Below are positions 57,601-64,000 of a DNA stretch of 64,000 bases, piece by piece. Source of the stretch: Cardiocondyla obscurior (lineage: Eukaryota; Arthropoda; Insecta; Hymenoptera; Formicidae); contig NC_091864.1 of the NCBI RefSeq assembly GCF_019399895.1, positions 9,960,001 through 10,024,000 of the forward strand, in the 5' to 3' direction. Below the pieces are notes generated by a model that had not been told where the DNA came from, searched no databases, and saw only the letters and a list, made by a program, of their open reading frames with translations. Both the position numbers and the translations under genes were made by a program. The stretch's first letter is position 1. The number at the start of each line of letters is the position of its first letter.

Positions 57601-58480
57601 AAATAATAACTCGCTTGCATTAATTTATAAAGCTGATGAATTTTAACTTCTTTGCATTTCGTAATTTTCACAGAGGTAACATGCACACGCAGCTAATTTA
57701 TAAGTGTGTCAAATGCACACGAGCGTTAATATAAAAAGAAAATTGTACTTATGAGGGTGCATAGTCGTTCGAGTTACAGCATAAATAATTACATAATATT
57801 ATTCCGTATGATAATCTAGCTTGTGACAACTTTACAGCCTCATCCAAGTTTCATCCGGCAGCTCGCGCTCGCGCGTTTTGAAGTCACATATGTATCGTAA
57901 AAAGCAGATTCGTCCTAATACCGTACGCCCCCGTGCAACATCCCCATCAACCTTTCGACCGTGATCCACGACAAAAGCAACGTGGGTTACGAACCGTTAA
58001 AATCACGCCGCGTAACCGACGCGCTGAAGATTGCCCTGGGGAAAAATAAAAAAATAAAATAAAAGCAAAGGACAAAAAGAAATCATTTCTTCTATGAAAA
58101 AAAAAAGTGTCTCCCGCGCGGGAAGGCGGAAGTAGGGGTGAACGCGGGCCGGACGCGGTGTTCCGGGAGGCTGCAAAAATTTCGAGCGAAATCAGCGGAG
58201 CGAATAGAGATTTTACGAGCGAATCCGCCATCCGCGAACGAATGGGGCGCGAAGTTCAGGGTGCGTTGATGTCGCGCGTGCTCCCCGTGGTATGTGCGGT
58301 GCGTGTACCCGGGATGTAGCACGACGGGCGGTGGCGGAGCATGATCGGTTGTCGCGAGATAACCATCTATCTGGTTCGCGCGAACGGTTATCACGCGTAG
58401 TGGCGCGGCACACGCTTGATCCGTGCGCGCACTCGCAGCCTCTCTGGGACGCTCTCGTCGCAATGTGGTTATTGTTTCAG
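51647..58480 (+). other. Intron 3 of the DIP gene (6.8 kb)
   Basis: GTAAAG donor and TTTCAG acceptor, phase 1. Mostly AT-rich with a TAA trinucleotide run near 53377-53401. CpG-rich patches occur at about 53690-54180, 55650-56240, 56560-57130 and 57840-58480. Open frames across 55595-56262 appear in several frames on both strands, as expected from stop-poor CpG-rich DNA, and none resembles a known protein. Confidence 0.85.
53377..53401. repeat. TAA trinucleotide microsatellite
   Basis: About eight perfect TAA/ATA units in intron 3. Confidence 0.9.
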
Positions 58481-58636
58481 TGCCGCCGGACATCCTGGAC
58501 TATCCCACCAGCACGGACATGGTGGTACGGGAGGGTAGCAACGTGACGCTACGATGCGCGGCGACAGGAACACCGGAGCCAACGGTCACGTGGCGTCGAG
58601 AAGCGGGTGGCACGATCAGCTTGTCGAACTGGCAAG
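58481..58636 (+). CDS. DIP gene, coding exon 4 (first half of Ig2)
   Basis: After completing a Val codon the exon encodes 51 residues and one spare base. It opens with PPDILDYPTSTDMV, the linker and A strand highly characteristic of DIPs, followed by REGSNVTLRCAATG (disulfide Cys at residue 152, sequon NVT at 147) and EPTVTWRREAGG (core Trp at residue 164), ending SLSNWQ. The acceptor is TTGTTTCAG|TG after a pyrimidine tract and the donor is CAAG|GTACGT, close to consensus. The following intron begins with a short CTA trinucleotide run. The C-C' loop is slightly shorter than I recall for Drosophila relatives, which may be normal divergence. Confidence 0.96.
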
Positions 58637-61600
58637 GTACGTGGTCTTCGTATTGAACTATCGCTACTACTACTACTACTACTACTACCGCCGGTATTAT
58701 TGCCACTACAAGTATTACCGCCACCATGTGCCGCTTCGTTGGGCGCCGATTGTCGCGTATTCCATCGCAACGAATGCCGGTCGCTACTCCAGATAGAGTC
58801 GCGTTTCTCTCACCCGATCTCCGCGCTTCCTTTCAACCCCCTCGTGTTGTCTCGCGTTGTTTCGCGTATATTGAACGTAACCCGCCGCTCGTAGAACAGC
58901 GCCGCTGCGAAGCTTTTTCTCACTCCCGCTCTAAAACAGAGTGACAGAAAGCTCGCCATCTCGTTTCGCGCTGATTGAGCGAGACGTTTATTGTGCGCCC
59001 GAGTCGTATCATTGAATGAGTTTTGATGGACGGCGTTGAACCGATACGGATGCGCCCTTTTGTTGAATTCATTGTAAATTGAACGCGTTTAATAATCGGA
59101 TGAAGGATCGCAAATGAAGTAGACAAAGTAAATTTTCTTCTTGAAGCTCCCTAATGCACTATCAAGTGCACAAATTGATTCGGTTCAAGAGGAAGTTTTT
59201 CTTGTCCTTTTACAGCAAGATGGAAAAGAAATCAATGACTTGAAATCATACACAAAAATTCTTCTACGCGATATAAATATTTTATTTTTTTAATAACTAC
59301 GCCGTTGTTAATCTACCTACTTGTTCGACGTACTTTTATTTCTAATTATAAGAATTTCATTGATTTCATTCTCTTACTGCATTGACGACATAACACTTCA
59401 ACAGTAATTTTTACTTTATTAATGTCTTACCGCTTGCTACAGTCTCGCAATTGACGAGAGAATTTAACGATTCGTTACACAAAATGGTTTCTTGCCTGAT
59501 GTTATTATCAGTGAAGTACAGTCGGCGCAATGTCCATCGAAATAAAATTGCTGTGCATTTATAATATAAACTCATTTACTTAACCCATTCGGTGAGAAAT
59601 TAATTTTGTTTACAATTCCGAACGAATTTCTGTCGTTATGCCATCTTGAATAAAGTCTAGCACAGAAACTAGTAATCAACATGTAATTCAATTTCTTAAT
59701 TGTCGTAGAAGAAGTGTTATACAAGTGCTCGCGATAGAATATTTTAACGAGAACTTTTCATTAACACATGATAATTTTCCGGCAAAGATACCGTTTGATT
59801 ACTAATTTCAAACTATTATCGCGAAGTTTTTATAATTAATATATTAAAAAAAAAAAAATATACAAGTACATTTTACGGTTTTATATTTCTTCCAATTTAA
59901 ACGTGGCAATCGGTTTTTCTGTATTTTCAATGTACGTATTACATGTTAGATTGAGAAAGATTTTAACATTTAATTAATTATTTAATTTTAGATACGGAAG
60001 ACGTTATGGTATCGCGCAATTTTAATGTAATGTTTTTGTTCTCTAAAATCATATTCGCCGTTACCGCAATCCAATCACTCACGTACTGTTAGCCGTCGGT
60101 TTTATTCAATAGCATTCTCATTTTACGTGTCGCCCACATCAGGATTGTTTAGACCTTTTGCTGACTAATTGCTCAAGCAAGTGTCGGGGACATTCTCGAT
60201 TGTACACCAGACAGATAGCTAAAGTGCCGCTTTAGTCGTTACCTCTTATACGGCTTCAAGTTCTTCTCTCGTTCTACCGCTTCCTTTCCCTTTCGCCCTG
60301 CTTCTGTTCGTCTAGTCTGAACAGAGTTCAGTGCTTTAGAAAGACCGACAAGCCGACGTGCAACACACACGTAATGTATTTTCGTCCTTTCGCGCGAGCT
60401 CGCACCGGGCAAGTAGAAATGCGCAGAAATGAGAAGACGTCTCGCAGTGGTAAAATATCGATTGCGCCCGACTTCAAATGATTTATTCGCCGGATGAAAC
60501 TTTCATCTTTCGGCGTCGATTTTAGGGAATCACTTTAAGTATTTTGTCGCATTTCGCTGTTCCCCTATTCGTTCCTCCGTCTCGCACCCGCGCACCGAAT
60601 TGCGGAAAGTCAGTCGCGATTCCATTAGACGATAAGTACCGGAAAATAAAGTATTCGGCGGTGCGCTATCGCTTTTACGATTTTCGCAATCGAGGTTTGC
60701 GCACTCCGTTCAGCTTCCAATAATGGAGAGAAAGAATTTTTTTTTATTTTTATTTTTATGATAATTTACGGTAAGACATTCTTTTTTTTCTATTTTTTTT
60801 TTCTAAGACGATAAAAGTTCAAAAGTTCAAAATATAAATTTCTCTCGAGAAACCATTGCTCGGATAACAGCGCGGTATGCATGTCAGTAGGCCGTTGATC
60901 TGTACAGGGACTATGTAAATTATATGATAATCAATCTCAAAACGAATGCGCTAGATTGTCAATTTAATTTCATTGCACACTTGCGACGCGGAACTAATTG
61001 TAATTTCAATGTACAAATCGATTAGCACGATTAATTATATAATATCGAAATTAAGGAAATACACATTTTAATTAAACTTGAAATCAATTGTTTCGCAATA
61101 TTAAGCTAGTCGACCGTATTGCAGCATGCGAAACAGAAATTATTGGAAAATATCAGAGAGCAAATGTTAATTTATAACAACATATGAAATTACAGTTGAC
61201 ATAATGAGTGCTACTTTGTCCACTTTTGTCCATTAATATTTACGTTATGTCCTATTTAATACAATGTGCAGTCTAACGAAATTGCGTCATTTAATAGCGA
61301 ATCAATGTTATATTTTCCTCACTGCCGATATGCGTGCATTGTGAAATCTTTTAATTGCTTTTTCACGCATAGAAGAGTATTCGCTTTGCGTTATCTCCAT
61401 TGTAAATTACGTGTCTGAATATTTTGCAGAATGCAGAATATAAGATTATTATACGTTAAAGTAAACTAATTACATCGCGATATTAAATAATTCAAATTAC
61501 CGTATTATTTTTTACCATAAAAGACGTTTATGAATCGGGAATTGAAATTGTGATTTATAATCGTGAAAATATGCTTGTAATTTGAGATGTTTAAAAATTA

Positions 61601-61749
61601 ACGACGCGACATTAATGTGTGCAATTGGTTAGTTCGTGTCATGGACGCGTTTCACTGAACGACGAGCAAAGCGTACATAATAATAATGCGTCATAATCCA
61701 CGTCCATGTGAATTTGTATGCCTGAATCTACATATGTAAACTGTTATAG
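58637..61749 (+). other. Intron 4 of the DIP gene (3.1 kb)
   Basis: GTACGT donor and TTATAG acceptor, phase 1. It begins with a CTA trinucleotide run at 58664-58688 followed by a moderately CpG-rich stretch to about 58950, then AT-rich sequence. I see no gene or RNA in it. Confidence 0.85.
58664..58688. repeat. CTA trinucleotide microsatellite
   Basis: About eight CTA units starting 28 bases after the donor of coding exon 4. It explains the Tyr-, Leu- and Ser-run open frames seen across this exon boundary on both strands. Confidence 0.9.
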
Positions 61750-61878
61750 CTGGGAGTATCGTGGGCCCGGAGCTGGAAATAACGCGAATCACGCGTCTCC
61801 ATATGGGACCGTATCTCTGCATAGCGTCCAACGGGGTGCCGCCAACAGTCAGCAAGCGGATTCTCCTCACCGTTCACT
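61750..61878 (+). CDS. DIP gene, coding exon 5 (second half of Ig2)
   Basis: Two bases complete an Ala codon; 42 residues and one spare base follow. GPELEITRITRLHMGPY leads into LCIASNGVPPTVSKR, which contains the second Ig2 Cys (residue 202) and a block nearly invariant in insect DIPs; the exon ends ILLTVH. The acceptor is GTTATAG|CT, with a weak pyrimidine tract, and the donor is T|GTACGTG, phase 1. The spare T joins TT from the next exon to give Phe, forming the HFQPM junction that corresponds to HFPPM in relatives. Confidence 0.95.
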
Positions 61879-62990
61879 GTACGTGTAATTTCGCTGCACG
61901 ATCCTAGATTCCATTTTATGGCTAGTATTTTAAGGAACCCTATGTACCATTCAAGTGATACCGCAAAATGCGGCGAAATACGCGAAACGTTGTGCTAAAT
62001 AACCTTTCCATTGCGATTGAAAAGAGTGCGCGTAATTAAATGCATTTTCGTTTCGCAAGACGAGAAAAAAGTATTACAAAAAAATATTTAATTTCTTTGC
62101 AATAACAAAGAATTTTTTTCTGTTTTATAAAAATATAAAAGACAAGAAGATATTAAAGAGATTTTAATTTGGAATTTTTAATTCAATCGAAGCTCAGACC
62201 ATTTCGTCCTTTGCTTTTTACGGATATATAATTACGGAAATGCATGCGAATGGTATTTTATGTAGTTCTGATGGTAGAAATCCCTTCTTATGCTCGCGTC
62301 CCGCGCTTGTCGCAAAATATAATTTAAATTGTCGTACTCGCGTGTGGCGTGAGCGATCTCGCGTAATGACGCCTCTCGGGGTAGGCATGGTGAATAGCTG
62401 ATCCCGAGGGCCATTGTTCCTGAAAACGGAGTTAAATCTTTCCCGCCGCTGGCTACGTAATTTTGCTACGCTTTATAACAAGTCGCGAGCTACGAGGACA
62501 AGTGACGTTTCTGGATTGATTAAAAAATAAGAGAGCCCTATTTCAAGAGGAACATGTTTTAAAAATGAGCGTCGGAGCGTTAGTAAGACTTTTGTGTGTC
62601 AAACGTCTGATGCTATACCTTGCGACGAGTTCGTAAAATTGGATGTTAAATTCCGCGTTGCGTTCCCGCAGCCATATAATTTTCTACATCAAATATATTA
62701 CCAACTAGACTTCGTTAACTTAATTAAAAATAATGTACAGCTTTATTTTACAATAAAATTAATATATAGGTTATTACCTTTATTAGCGCTATGTCGCATG
62801 ACTCGTTTTACCTCAAAGCAATGAAAAAGAAAAAAAAAAAAAAAAATGCTACAGCAGAGATAAAAAAAATGTCTCTATAATATTTTATGAAATTAAAGTA
62901 AGAGATATTTTTAAATGTAATTAATAATAATAATATAGTAATGTTTAATGTTTTGTTAAGCAATTTAGTGAAATGTATGATTTTGTGTAG
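61879..62990 (+). other. Intron 5 of the DIP gene (1.1 kb)
   Basis: GTACGTG donor and TGTGTAG acceptor, phase 1. AT-rich, with a near-continuous A run of about 20 bases around 62829-62846 and nothing else notable. Confidence 0.85.
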
Positions 62991-63128
62991 TTCAGCCAAT
63001 GGTTTGGATCGAGAATCAGCTAGTGGGTGCTTACGAAGGGCAAACTCTTACGTTGGAATGTCGCAGCGAAGCCCACCCTAGTCCTATCACCTATTGGACG
63101 AAACCATCAAACGAAACCATTGCCAACG
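62991..63128 (+). CDS. DIP gene, coding exon 6 (first half of Ig3)
   Basis: After completing a Phe codon the exon encodes 45 residues and one base. QPMVWIENQLVGAYEGQ is the Ig3 A-strand region typical of DIPs, LTLECRSEAHPSP holds the first Ig3 Cys (residue 245), and TYWTKPSNETIAN contains the core Trp (residue 257) and a sequon at 262. Two AGs lie close together at the acceptor (TGTAG|TT and TTCAG|CC); only the first keeps the frame. The donor is G|GTGAGC, phase 1. The matching second half of Ig3 and the C-terminal tail are not in the window, so the protein is incomplete here by truncation and not by mutation. Confidence 0.95.
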
Positions 63129-64000
63129 GTGAGCAAATATTTACGCATGTCCAAATGTATAGGTCGATTTAAAAATAAATCAGAATTTTATAAAGCGCAT
63201 TGTCTCTATTAAAAATTCCTTTTTAAAATTATGCATCAGTAATTATACAAACGTTAAATTAAAGTGAATTGGTAGATCCGTGCTGTTTAGGATAATATTT
63301 ATTATTAAAGAATCTACGAACGATACTGTCGGAAAAGAAGGAAAAATGAGAGTTTTAATGAAACTGAGAGCGCGTTTCATTCCAATTTGTGAAATAATTG
63401 TTACAAGTTCTTTTCTACTTCTTCTTCTTCTTTTCCCCCTTTTTTTTTTTTTTTTCCTTTTTTTCTGCATGCGCACGCCGAGAGGTGCACGCACGAGCAG
63501 CTGTAATGCAATTCACCTTAATTACACCGCGCTAACGCGGTCGTTTCACTCTAATTGCTACCATGCACCTTTGCGATATGCAAGGGGTTAAGGGCAAGGG
63601 CAGCGGTATTAAAACTTAAGATGCGTGCGTGCCATCTCGTGTCGGGTCGTTAATCCGTGACAGCACTTTCTGCACGGGCAAAAATTTTTCCTTAATGCGC
63701 TATAAATGAGAGATCTGCAAATCAATTAAGTACGCGCGAAATAATTTCTATGTAAATTATATATTCTTTATCTGCCACCACGTTTTCGGTCTAGCGCGCC
63801 TTTTTTACGTGGATTTTGTCACACATTTATTTTCATTATCCGAAATATCACGGCGAGATGCTCTTGCATTTGTCACGTGTACAGCATGCCTCACAGATTT
63901 TTGGACACGTAGATAAAATCGCGCATACAATCGATGAACTGTAGCGGGTTACAAAAGGGTACGATTTTTTATTGTTACGAATAACGCGACATGTACCGAT
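63129..64000 (+). other. Intron 6 of the DIP gene (5' part only, cut by window edge)
   Basis: GTGAGC donor at 63129. The visible 872 bases contain a homopyrimidine run at about 63418-63466 and no further Ig exon, so the exon with the second half of Ig3 lies beyond 64000. Confidence 0.75.
63418..63466. repeat. Homopyrimidine tract in intron 6
   Basis: CTTCTTCTTCTTC passes into runs of C and T with no purine for about 50 bases. It resembles an extreme polypyrimidine tract, but no coding exon follows. Confidence 0.75.

Overview
The window is eukaryotic nuclear DNA, most likely from an insect and probably an ant or other hymenopteran. The base composition swings between very AT-rich stretches and CpG-rich patches. 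Microsatellites and homopolymer runs are frequent, and almost everything outside six short exons is non-coding. The organism is an inference from composition and from the gene family; no species marker is visible. There is no sign of operons, CRISPR arrays, rRNA or a convincing tRNA.

One protein-coding gene can be reconstructed. It is on the + strand, spans essentially the whole window and runs off the right edge. It is a member of the Dpr-interacting protein (DIP) family, the three-immunoglobulin-domain neuronal surface proteins often named lachesin-like in insect annotations. Six coding exons are supported by consensus splice sites and by unbroken reading-frame phase: 1134-1206 (signal peptide), 29080-29177 (first half of Ig1), 51439-51646 (second half of Ig1), 58481-58636 (first half of Ig2), 61750-61878 (second half of Ig2) and 62991-63128 (first half of Ig3). 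Joined, they give the N-terminal 267 residues. The second half of Ig3 and the C-terminal membrane anchor must lie beyond position 64000.

Layout: 1-1133 is upstream or 5' UTR sequence with a CpG-rich promoter-like zone close to the start codon. 1207-29079 is a 27.9 kb first intron. 29178-51438 is a 22.3 kb second intron, placed inside the coding sequence of Ig1, which carries the most striking object of the window: an uninterrupted (AG)n tract of about 1,279 bp at 32962-34240. Introns of 6.8, 3.1 and 1.1 kb follow, and the last 872 bp belong to a seventh intron that is cut by the window edge.

No novel multi-gene system is visible. Points worth a second look are the giant AG tract, a cluster of minus-strand splice-like signals around 22.1-22.8 kb, a small inverted repeat followed by a protein-like open frame and AATAAA at 43.7-44.2 kb, a CpG-rich palindromic patch at 45.4-45.7 kb, and a 100-codon upstream open frame that ends four bases before the DIP start codon.
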